Source: Actinomycetota bacterium
GTDB lineage: Bacteria; Actinomycetota; Acidimicrobiia; IMCC26256; PALSA-555
Direction of reading: 5' to 3'
Assembly (NCBI GenBank): GCA_016870245.1
Contig: VGCA01000007.1
Coordinates: forward strand, 1-36,506
DNA: 36,506 bases
Positions 28,929 through 36,506 of the stretch are shown here, piece by piece; position 1 is the first letter of the stretch; every line of letters starts with the position of its first letter. Position numbers and translations under genes: made by a program. The notes under the pieces are model-generated. The model searched no databases. It had not been told where the DNA came from and worked only from the letters and a program-made list of their open reading frames with translations.

Positions 28929-30389
28929 TCAGCGCGCGGCAACGTCGTAGTCGGCCGGGTCGATGGTGGCGGTGCGGTCGTGGAACTCCGTCATCGAGAA
29001 GGGCCATTGGGTGACGATGCGGCCCGAAGGCGTGCGGTAGTAGCCGTTGCACCCGAAGTTCCACACCGGGATGTCGGCGATGGCCTGTTGGACCTCGGCG
29101 TTGAAGCGCGTCATCGGCTCCGGGCGTACGTCGACCCACGCGAGGTGCTCGTCGCGCAGCCGGCGGATGTGGGCGAGGATGTGCTCGACCTGATACTCGA
29201 TCATCGTGAGGATCGAGCCGTTGTTCGTGTTGGGTCCGTAGAGCATGAAGAGGTTGGGGAACCCGGCGGTGGTGATGCCCAGGTAGGCGGTCGCTCCGTC
29301 GCTCCACGCATCGTCGATGCTCGTCCCGTCCCGACCCACGACGTCGATCGCCGACAGGTACTTGGTCGCGGCGAAGCCCGTCGCGAGGACGATCGTGTCG
29401 ACGACCCTCTCCTGTCCGTCGTCGGTCACGACGCCGTTGGGCGTGATCCGGACGATGGGCTCGGTGACGAGCTCGAGGTTCGGTTCGTTGAACGCGGGGT
29501 AGTACACGTTCGACATCAGCGGTCGCTTGCAGCCGAAGGGATGCTGTGGGCGCAGCTTCTCCCGCACCACGGGGTCCTGCACCTGGTCGATCGCCTGGTT
29601 GACCGCGGTGACCGAGAGGGCGAGCTTCTCGGTGTTGGTGAAGGTCATGCCCTTGTTCATCGAGTCCTCGACCTCGCGACGGAACTCGAGGATCGGGGTC
29701 GGGTCGTCGCGGAACGCCGCGAGCTGCTCGTCGGTGTACGGCGTGTCGATCTTCGGTGTGACCCAGTTCGCGGTGCGCTGGAAGAGGTGCACCATGGCGG
29801 CCTGCTTGCGGATCTCGGGCACGAACTGCACCGCCGAGGCCGCGGCGCCGATCACCGCCACGCGTTCTCCGGTGAGGTCGTGGTCCCAGTTCCACTGGGC
29901 CGAGTGGAACATCGTTCCGGCGAAGTCGTCGAGCCCGTCGATGGCCGGCCAGGCCAGGTCGTTGAACATGCCGATCGCACTCACCACCACGTCGGCGGTG
30001 ACCGTGGCGCCGTCGTCGAGGGTGAGCGCCCACGTGGCCGACGTCTCGTCCCAGACGGCGCGCGTGACCCCGTTGCCCAGGCGGACGTGGGGGAGCACGC
30101 CGAACTTCTCGGCGACGTGCTCCATGTAGGCGAGGATCTCGGGCTGGGTCCCGTAGGGCTTGGACCAGTCGGCCTTGATCTCGAACGAGAACGAGTACAG
30201 GGCGGACTGCACGTCGCACTCGCACCCGGGGTAGCGATTCAGGTTCCAGGTGCCCCCGACGCCGTCGGACTTCTCGAGGAGCACGAAGTCGTCGAAGCCT
30301 TCGTCGAGCAGGCGTTTGCCCATGCAGAGCCCGCCCGGTCCCGCGCCGATGATGGCGACCTGGACACGATCCGTTCCGTGTGTGCTCAT
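28929..30389 (-). CDS. FAD/NAD(P)-dependent monooxygenase, type I Baeyer-Villiger-like
   Basis: VAIIGAGPGGLCMGKRLLDEGFDDFVLLEKSDGVGGTWNLNRYPGCECDV; FAGTMFHSAQWNWD (FxGxxxHxxxW fingerprint); ERVAVIGAAASAVQ; VLATGF. Confidence 0.92.
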   Translation of the reverse strand: MSTHGTDRVQVAIIGAGPGGLCMGKRLLDEGFDDFVLLEKSDGVGGTWNLNRYPGCECDVQSALYSFSFEIKADWSKPYGTQPEILAYMEHVAEKFGVLPHVRLGNGVTRAVWDETSATWALTLDDGATVTADVVVSAIGMFNDLAWPAIDGLDDFAGTMFHSAQWNWDHDLTGERVAVIGAAASAVQFVPEIRKQAAMVHLFQRTANWVTPKIDTPYTDEQLAAFRDDPTPILEFRREVEDSMNKGMTFTNTEKLALSVTAVNQAIDQVQDPVVREKLRPQHPFGCKRPLMSNVYYPAFNEPNLELVTEPIVRITPNGVVTDDGQERVVDTIVLATGFAATKYLSAIDVVGRDGTSIDDAWSDGATAYLGITTAGFPNLFMLYGPNTNNGSILTMIEYQVEHILAHIRRLRDEHLAWVDVRPEPMTRFNAEVQQAIADIPVWNFGCNGYYRTPSGRIVTQWPFSMTEFHDRTATIDPADYDVAAR

Positions 30390-30457
30390 CGAAGTCTCCC
30401 GTTGCGTTCCCGATCGTCCCTCACGGCAACGATCCCGGCCGGCCGTGCAGAGTAGAG

Positions 30458-30481
30458 TACTCAAGCAGAATTGACGAGTTG
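30458..30481. promoter_or_regulatory. Copy 2 of the shared operator-like motif, TCAA-GCAGAA-TTGA plus CGAGTTGG flank, in the BVMO/MarR divergent region
   Basis: gtactcaagcagaattgacgagttgggg; overlaps TAGAGT/TACTCT -10-like elements of both directions. Confidence 0.65.
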
Positions 30482-30489
30482 GGGTCGCG

Positions 30490-31623
30490 GTGGTTGAGTC
30501 AGAGCGCGAGGTCGAGCGGGGCTCGGAAACCCATCGCAGCGCGGACAATGTGGTGCACCACCTGATCGCGATCGCCAACGACCTGCGTCGTCACATCGAT
30601 CGCGTGCTGGCGGATTCCGGGTACGAGCACCGGCGTCCCGCGTTCGCTCCGCTGTTCTCGCTTCTGTGGAAGGGGGCGGTGCCCCAGGGCCGACTCGCGG
30701 AGGCCCTGGGCGTGAGTGCCCAGGCTGCCAGCCAGTCGGTCGGGTTCGCCGCCCGCGCGGGGTTCGTGGCGCGCGTCGCCAACCCCGACGACGGCCGGTC
30801 GAAGCTCGTGGAGCTCACGGATCTGGGGCGTGCCTTCGTGTCCGATGGCGCGGACGCCATCACCGAGCGCGCCCGCGACTACTCGGCCATCATCGGTCCT
30901 CGCCGCTTCGCCCGCTTCGATCTCGCGTTGCGCCGGCTGTCGACCGGGATGCGCCTCGGTGCCGACGGCGATCCCGTCGCCAGCCTCGCGCCACGGGCGT
31001 CGATCATGGCGGTCGTGGCGTTGGCCGATGAGGCGATGCGCTCGCTGCACGAGGTGATGCACGCGGCCGGTCATGGGTGGATCACTGCGGGCCAGAACCT
31101 CGTCCTCGTGTACGTCGGCCCCGACGGGGCGCGGTCCAGCGAGCTGGCGCGGGTCCAGCGGGTGAGTCGCCAGGCGGTCAGCGCAGTGCTCCACGAGCTC
31201 GAGGCACAGCGATGTGTGCGGCGTCGGAGCGACTCGAACGACGGGCGGGGAGTCGTGTTCGTGCCGACCGCGAAGGGTCGTCGGGTGCTCGCCGACTACG
31301 TCGCCGGCATCGATGACGTGGAAGCCCGGTACACGGAGATCCTCGGGGCCGCTCGGTTCGAGGAGCTGGCCGGCACCGCGCGGGATCTCAGCCGCATCCT
31401 GGTGCTCGAGCACGCGTTCTCCCTCCCGGCCGACCCGTCGTCGCTTCCCACCACTCCGACCGAACGCCGCCGAGGTGAGCTCGCCGACCTCGGGGTCGAG
31501 CTGCTGCGATGGCTGGGCGAAGCCGACGCGTGGTGGCTCGCGGCGCACCTGCGTGAGCAGGTGATCGCGCGTATCGAGGATCCCATGACTGGATCCGTCG
31601 ACGCGGACCGGCGCTCCGGCTGA
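30490..31623 (+). CDS. Tandem double-MarR-domain transcriptional regulator (GTG start, 377 aa)
   Basis: Two wHTH units: PQGRLAEALGVSAQAASQSVGFAARAGFVARVANPDDGRSKLVELTDLGR and RSSELARVQRVSRQAVSAVLHELEAQRCVRRRSDSNDGRGVVFVPTAKGR. Confidence 0.88.
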   Translation: MVESEREVERGSETHRSADNVVHHLIAIANDLRRHIDRVLADSGYEHRRPAFAPLFSLLWKGAVPQGRLAEALGVSAQAASQSVGFAARAGFVARVANPDDGRSKLVELTDLGRAFVSDGADAITERARDYSAIIGPRRFARFDLALRRLSTGMRLGADGDPVASLAPRASIMAVVALADEAMRSLHEVMHAAGHGWITAGQNLVLVYVGPDGARSSELARVQRVSRQAVSAVLHELEAQRCVRRRSDSNDGRGVVFVPTAKGRRVLADYVAGIDDVEARYTEILGAARFEELAGTARDLSRILVLEHAFSLPADPSSLPTTPTERRRGELADLGVELLRWLGEADAWWLAAHLREQVIARIEDPMTGSVDADRRSG

Positions 31624-31636
31624 CGAGGAGGACCCC

Positions 31637-31690
31637 ATGACCGGCGGAGCGAACGACCCGACCGCGGGCTGCACGCGACGGACCGGATGA
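31637..31690 (+). CDS. Possible 17-aa leader/upstream ORF translationally coupled to the CoA-transferase
   Basis: SD GAGGAGG (31626ff) then ATG 31637 -> MTGGANDPTAGCTRRTG*; stop TGA 31688-31690 overlaps the ATGATG start of the next CDS. Confidence 0.4.
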   Translation: MTGGANDPTAGCTRRTG

Positions 31691-34071
31691 TGGCGGCGCG
31701 CGTGGTCGACGAGTCCCGCCCGCTCGACGGCGTCCAGGTCATCGAGTGTGCGACGGGGATCTCGGGACCCCTCCTCGGCAAGCTGTTCGTCGATGCCGGT
31801 GCCGACGTCGTCAAGGTCGAGCCGCCCGGCGGCGACCCGCTCCGGCGGTTCGCGTCGACGGTGTCGGTGCCGGATGGTCACGATGGGGCGCTGTTCCGCT
31901 ACTTGAACCGGGGCAAGCGCTCGACCGTGGGTTCGGTCGTCGATGCTCGGGTTCGCGCCCTGCTGCCCGGCGCGGACCTGCTGATCGACGACGGTGATCC
32001 GGCCCTCGACATCGCGGCGCTCCGCCGTTCCTGCCCCCGGCTCGCGGTCGTGTCGATCTCCGCGTTCGGTCGCGGCGGACCCTGGTCGGGCCGGCCCGCC
32101 ACCGACCTGACCATCCAGGCGGAGTCGGGCGGGCTGCAGTTCCGCGGGCCGACCGACCGACCTCCGGTGCAGGCCGGGGGTCGGATCTCGGAGTTCCTCG
32201 GTGGCCTGTTCGCCGCGGCCCCGGCGCTGGCCGCGGTGCTGCACGCGCGTTCCGGCGGTGAAGGGACGCATCTCGACCTGTCCCTCCACGACGTGATGGC
32301 CCTCTCGGGCACCAATCACCTCGACCTCGTGCACCAGCTCACGGGCGCGCCGGACGTCGGGCCTCCCGTGCGCACGCTCGACACGCCCGGGATCGAGCAG
32401 GCGCGCGACGGGCTGGTCGCGTTCAACTGCAATGCCGGGCACATGATGCAGATGTTCCTGCTCCTGCTCGGTCGGCCCGATCTCATGGAGGACCCGCAGT
32501 ACCTGAGCCTGAATGCCCGGCTCGGGATGGGTGCGTCGTGGCAGGACGTGATCGACGCGTGGGTGTCGACTCGCACGGTGCGCGAGGTCATCGACGACGC
32601 GGTCGCGCTGCGGGTTCCGGTGGCGCCGTGCCACGACGGCGCGTCGGTGGGCCACGACGAGCAGCTCGTCGCCCGCGACGTCTTCGTCACGGCCGAGGAC
32701 GGGCAGGTGGGGCTGCGCCCACCGTATCGATTGGGTGGGCAGGCCATCGGCGTACCGCCCCGTGCGCCGCGCCTGGGCGAGCACGACGCCGACGTGCGAC
32801 CGCGCCCTGCGCCCGAGCGGTCCATGGCCGCGCTCGGGACGGATCCGGCTCGGCCGCTCACCGGGCTCCGGGTGGTGGATCTGACGGCGTGGTGGGTCGG
32901 CGCGCTCACGACCCAGATCCTCGGTCGCCTCGGCGCCGACGTGATCCACATCGAAGGGCCGGGCAATCCTGACGGCATGCGGCTCCTGGGCAAGGTGCTC
33001 GCGCGCTCGGACGACTGGTGGGAGTACGGGCATGTCTTCGCCGCGGTGGACACCGATCGCCGTGGCATCGCCGTCGATCTCGGGACCGACGAGGGCCTTG
33101 GCCTCCTGTGGCGCCTGATCGAGCAGGCCGATGTGCTCGTCGAGAACTTCGCGCCGAGGGTGGCCGAGGCCTGGGGACTCACCCACGACGCCGTGCTCGC
33201 CCGGAATCCCGACATCGTCTACCTCCGGATGCCGGCGTTCGGCCTCGACGGCCCGTGGCGCGACCGCCCGGCCTTCGCCCAGACGATCGAGCCGATGTCC
33301 ACGATGTCGTCGATCACGGGCTTCGCCGACGGCATGCCGGTCTCGAAGGGCGGGCTGCCCGACCCGGTGGGGGGTGCGACCGGCGCCTGGGCTGCGTTGG
33401 TGGGCCTCGCGCAGCGTGCACGCACGGGTGCGCCGGTGGCGGTGGAGTCGGTGATGCTCGAAGCCGCGCTGCACGTCGCGGCCCAGCCGATGCTCGAGCA
33501 CCGCGCGTACGGCACCACGATGGGCCGCGCGGGCAACCGGGCCGCCCACGCTGCGCCGCAGGGCGTCTACCGCACTGCGGCAGAAGGCGAGTGGCTCACC
33601 GTGAGCGTGACGACCGACGCGCAGTGGCAGGCGCTCGCCGCGCGTGTGGGGGATCCGGCGCTCGCTCGCGACCCCCGGTTCACCTCCCACGACGGACGGG
33701 TCGAGCACCACGACTCGCTGGACACGATCATCGGAGCGTGGGTTGCGACCCGTGACGCCTCGACGGCCGCCGACGAGCTGTGCGCGCTCGGCGTGCCGGC
33801 CGGCTGGTGCCGCGACCCGCGACTGATTCGCCATCACCCGCAGTACCGGGCGCGTGGTCTGTTCGAGCCGGTGGACCATCCCGTCCTCGGACGCATCGAG
33901 GTCCCGGGCCAGCCGTATCGGGCACCCGGTGTGAGCAAGTGGATCACGCGCCCCGCGCCGACCTTCGGGCAGCACACGCGCGAGGTCCTCGGCGAGCTCG
34001 GCGTCACCGCCGACGCGATCGACGACCTCTACCGGCGGGGTGTGGTCGCCGATCGGCCTCGCGATCTCTGA
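31687..34071 (+). CDS. Tandem fused CaiB/BaiF-family CoA-transferase (794 aa)
   Basis: Two copies of the family pattern: PLDGVQVIECATGISGPLLGKLFVDAGADVVKVEPPGGDPLR and PLTGLRVVDLTAWWVGALTTQILGRLGADVIHIEGPGNPDGMR; GVYRTAAEGEWLTVSVTTDAQW. Confidence 0.93.
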   Translation: MMAARVVDESRPLDGVQVIECATGISGPLLGKLFVDAGADVVKVEPPGGDPLRRFASTVSVPDGHDGALFRYLNRGKRSTVGSVVDARVRALLPGADLLIDDGDPALDIAALRRSCPRLAVVSISAFGRGGPWSGRPATDLTIQAESGGLQFRGPTDRPPVQAGGRISEFLGGLFAAAPALAAVLHARSGGEGTHLDLSLHDVMALSGTNHLDLVHQLTGAPDVGPPVRTLDTPGIEQARDGLVAFNCNAGHMMQMFLLLLGRPDLMEDPQYLSLNARLGMGASWQDVIDAWVSTRTVREVIDDAVALRVPVAPCHDGASVGHDEQLVARDVFVTAEDGQVGLRPPYRLGGQAIGVPPRAPRLGEHDADVRPRPAPERSMAALGTDPARPLTGLRVVDLTAWWVGALTTQILGRLGADVIHIEGPGNPDGMRLLGKVLARSDDWWEYGHVFAAVDTDRRGIAVDLGTDEGLGLLWRLIEQADVLVENFAPRVAEAWGLTHDAVLARNPDIVYLRMPAFGLDGPWRDRPAFAQTIEPMSTMSSITGFADGMPVSKGGLPDPVGGATGAWAALVGLAQRARTGAPVAVESVMLEAALHVAAQPMLEHRAYGTTMGRAGNRAAHAAPQGVYRTAAEGEWLTVSVTTDAQWQALAARVGDPALARDPRFTSHDGRVEHHDSLDTIIGAWVATRDASTAADELCALGVPAGWCRDPRLIRHHPQYRARGLFEPVDHPVLGRIEVPGQPYRAPGVSKWITRPAPTFGQHTREVLGELGVTADAIDDLYRRGVVADRPRDL

Positions 34072-34157
34072 CCGGTCCGCGACCTGCGCGTCTTCCGCCT
34101 CGACGGCCGTGAGGGCCGCCAGGCCGCGCGGATCCGCCCGCAGGTGCGTCGTGCTTC

Positions 34158-34913
34158 TCAGCCCACCAGGAGCCGGACGGCGGCGATGACACCGACGACG
34201 ACGACGGCGCCGCGCAGCCATGGGCCCGGGAGGCGACGGCCCACGTGCGCGCCGGCCTGGGCACCGACGATCGAGCCGATCGCGATGAGCGCGGACACCT
34301 CCCATACCACGTCGGCCGAGAACACGAAGATCAGCGCGGCCACGCCGTTGGCGATGAGGGCGAGCACGTTCTTCACGCCGTTGAGTCGCTGGAGCGAGTC
34401 GATGATGAAGATCCCGAGGAGCGACAGCAGGATCACGCCCTGGGCAGCTCCGAAGTAGCCGCCGTACACGCCCGTGAGCAGGATGCCGACCCACAGCACC
34501 GGCCCCCCGTGCTCCACGTGCGCCTCCCGGCGGCCGGCGACCCAGGCGCTGAGCCGGGGCTGCACGATCACCAGCGCGACCGCGAAGAGGATCAGCACGG
34601 GGACCACGGCGTCGAACACCGACGACGGCAGCGTGAGCAGGAGGATGCTGCCGGTGATCCCGCCGATGAGCGAAGCCGACCCGAGGAGCAGGAGCCGGCG
34701 CCGTTGGCCCCGCAGCTCCCGCCGGTAGCCCACGGCGCCGCTCAGCGAGCCGAACACGAGGCCCACGGTGTTGCTCACGTTGGCGGTGACCGGCGAGTAC
34801 CCGAACGCCAGCAGCGTGGGGAAGGTGATGAGCGAGCCGGAGCCCACGATGGTGTTCACCATCCCCGCGAGGAGGCCGACCCCGAGGATCGCGACCGCCT
34901 CCCAGACCGACAT
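34158..34913 (-). CDS. TauE/SafE-family sulfite exporter-like membrane protein
   Basis: ILGVGLLAGMVNTIVGSGSLITFPTLLAFGYSPVTANVSNTVGLVFGSLSGAVGYRRELRGQRRRLL; GVYGGYFGAAQGVILL. Confidence 0.94.
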   Translation of the reverse strand: MSVWEAVAILGVGLLAGMVNTIVGSGSLITFPTLLAFGYSPVTANVSNTVGLVFGSLSGAVGYRRELRGQRRRLLLLGSASLIGGITGSILLLTLPSSVFDAVVPVLILFAVALVIVQPRLSAWVAGRREAHVEHGGPVLWVGILLTGVYGGYFGAAQGVILLSLLGIFIIDSLQRLNGVKNVLALIANGVAALIFVFSADVVWEVSALIAIGSIVGAQAGAHVGRRLPGPWLRGAVVVVGVIAAVRLLVG

Positions 34914-34928
34914 GCCGCACGGAGCCTA

Positions 34929-34952
34929 GAGGCGCCCGTCGACGGGCGCCTC
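34929..34952. repeat. Perfect 24-bp palindrome GAGGCGCCCGTC|GACGGGCGCCTC
   Basis: Exact self-reverse-complement in the TauE/MoxR divergent intergenic region. Confidence 0.9.
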
Positions 34953-35007
34953 GACCGTTCGTGCCGTCGCGGTCCGGACCCCGTCGGCGACCTGCCACTA
35001 TGCCGGG

Positions 35008-35949
35008 ATGGAGCAGGGCAGTGCGGCGGCGGTCGCCCGGGCGCTGATCGACAACGTCGAGCGGGCGGTCCTCGGCAAGGGCGATGTGGTCCGCATCGTC
35101 GTCGCGGCGCTCCTCGCGGGCGGCCACGTGCTCATCGAGGACGCGCCGGGCACCGGCAAGACGCTGCTCGCCAAGGCGCTCGCCCGTTCGATCGGTGGCA
35201 CTGTCGGCCGGGTCCAGGGCACCGCCGACCTCCTGCCGTCCGACGTCACCGGCGTGACGATCTTCGACCCGGAGCGCCGTGAGTGGGAGTTCCGGGCCGG
35301 GCCGGTGATGCACAACGTGCTGCTCGTCGACGAGATCAACCGGGCCACGCCCCGGGCCCAGGCCGCGCTGCTCGAGGCGATGGCCGAGCGTCAGGTCACG
35401 GTCGACGGCGTGACCCGGCCGCTTCCCGACCCGTTCTTCGTGCTCGCGACCCAGAACCCCCACGGCGAGGGCGGCACGTTCCCGCTGGTCGCCGGCGAGT
35501 ACGACCGCTTCGCCGTGCGCGTGCACCTCGGCGCGTCCGACCGCGAGAGCGAGCGGCGGCTCCTGCGCGGGGAGGGCGGACTCGGCGGGCTCGACAGCCT
35601 GGTGCCCGTCGGCACTCCCGAGGGCATCGCGCGGGCCCGGTCCGAGGTGGCGCGCCTGCACGTGGCGCGCGGGGTCGAGGACTACGTGCTCGACCTGGCC
35701 GCGGCCGCCCGGACCGACGCCGCGATCCCGCGCGGCATCAGCACCCGAGCGGTCCAGATGCTCCTCGGGGTGGCGAAGGGCCATGCCGCGGTCGCAGGGC
35801 GGGACTTCGTCACCCCCGACGACGTGCAGGCGGTCGCCGTCGCAGTCCTCGCCCACCGTGTCGACGACGCGGGCGGCCTGGCGTCGACCGCGGCGGGTCG
35901 TGCCGCGGTCGAGCGGCTGCTCACGTCGGTCTCGGTCCCGGTGGCGTAG
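35008..35949 (+). CDS. MoxR-family AAA+ ATPase
   Basis: HVLIEDAPGTGKTLLAKALARSIGGTVGRVQGTADLLPSDVTGV; LLVDEINRATPRAQAALLEAMAERQVTVDG; LATQNPHGEGGTFPL. Confidence 0.96.
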   Translation: MEQGSAAAVARALIDNVERAVLGKGDVVRIVVAALLAGGHVLIEDAPGTGKTLLAKALARSIGGTVGRVQGTADLLPSDVTGVTIFDPERREWEFRAGPVMHNVLLVDEINRATPRAQAALLEAMAERQVTVDGVTRPLPDPFFVLATQNPHGEGGTFPLVAGEYDRFAVRVHLGASDRESERRLLRGEGGLGGLDSLVPVGTPEGIARARSEVARLHVARGVEDYVLDLAAAARTDAAIPRGISTRAVQMLLGVAKGHAAVAGRDFVTPDDVQAVAVAVLAHRVDDAGGLASTAAGRAAVERLLTSVSVPVA

Positions 35950-35958
35950 GCGGCACCC

Positions 35959-36506
35959 GTGCCCGGGCCCCGCCCGTCGTCCCGCCTGCACCCCCACCCG
36001 CTGCTCCTGCTGGCGGTGGTCGGCTGGTTCCTGCTCGCCCGGGCCGACGACGTCCTGCTCGCCCGGGGCCTGCGCCTCGCGATGCTCCTCATCGTCGCGG
36101 CCGACGTCGTCTGGGCGGTGGTGCGCACACGACGGGCGTCGGTGCGGATCGTCGACCAGCCCACCTCGGCCTTCGTGGGTGACGAGATCGCCCTCGACGT
36201 CGAGGTCACCGGTGCCGGCCGCGGCATCACGGTCGGGATGACGTCGTCGCCCGGCGCGCCGTGGGTGGTGGCGGTGGGCGACGGCGTGGGTCGCCTCCCC
36301 GGCACGGCAAACTTCCGCGGGGTGGCCCGCCTGGTCACCGTGCAGCTGCGCGGGCACGGTCCGCTCGGCCTCGTCGGCTTCTCGCACTCCTCCTCGCTGC
36401 CCATCCGGCCCCTGTGGATCGCCCCCCGACCGGTCGCGCCGCCGGCCGAGCTCCGCCTGGGCGCCGGCCACGGCGACGAGTCGGGACCGCCCGACCTGGG
36501 CGACGC
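35959..36506 (+). CDS. DUF58-family-type protein, partial (runs off window end; GTG start)
   Basis: Open frame VPGPRPSSRLHPHPLLLLAVVGWFLLARADDVLLARGLRLAMLLIVAADVVWAVVRTRRASVRIVDQPTSAFVGDEIALDVEV...; directly downstream of moxR as in MoxR-DUF58 operons. Confidence 0.72.
   Translation, partial: MPGPRPSSRLHPHPLLLLAVVGWFLLARADDVLLARGLRLAMLLIVAADVVWAVVRTRRASVRIVDQPTSAFVGDEIALDVEVTGAGRGITVGMTSSPGAPWVVAVGDGVGRLPGTANFRGVARLVTVQLRGHGPLGLVGFSHSSSLPIRPLWIAPRPVAPPAELRLGAGHGDESGPPDLGD

Noticed and set aside
23546-28929. Genomic island inserted at tRNA-Leu(TAA)
   Set aside because: The region downstream looks accessory, but I found no direct repeat of the tRNA 3' end (att site), no integrase and no other mobility gene
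30499-36471. 1990-aa minus-strand ORF
   Set aside because: Fully antisense to/out of frame with well-supported double-MarR, CoA-transferase and MoxR genes; a low-complexity Arg/Asp/His/Gly composition typical of spurious frames in high-GC DNA

Overview
This is a high-GC, gene-dense actinobacterial chromosome segment. An Acidimicrobiia-like host is an inference from gene content and leaderless-type starts. Positions ~1-18,000 form a conserved housekeeping block matching the mycobacterial rpfB-ksgA-ispE / glmU-prs-rplY(ctc)-pth / mfd-mazG-eno-divIC-DUF501-ppx neighbourhood. It also holds a tRNA-Gln(TTG) and a 33-aa ribosomal-protein gene (bS22-like) that is absent from the ORF track. Positions ~18,000-25,600 carry an aminotransferase, orn, a GNAT, an enoyl-CoA hydratase, a MATE transporter, a tRNA-Leu(TAA) whose 5' half overlaps the end of a CDS, and a TetR-controlled DinB/VOC pair. 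Positions ~25,600-34,100 look like an accessory catabolic cluster: LLM flavin oxidoreductase, amidohydrolase, SDR, type I BVMO-like monooxygenase, a tandem double-MarR regulator and a tandem double-CaiB/BaiF CoA-transferase. The best candidate for something undescribed is this cluster. Two of its intergenic regions share an imperfect 28-bp operator-like sequence (TCAAGCRGRATTGACGWGTYGG core). Its regulator and its neighbouring CoA-transferase are both single-chain pseudo-dimers. Other structures of note: a mosaic inverted-repeat element at 16461-16528, a perfect 24-bp palindrome at 34929-34952, and a paired TetR-type operator at 24913-24949. All calls come from reading the sequence and the supplied ORFs. 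No database search was run.
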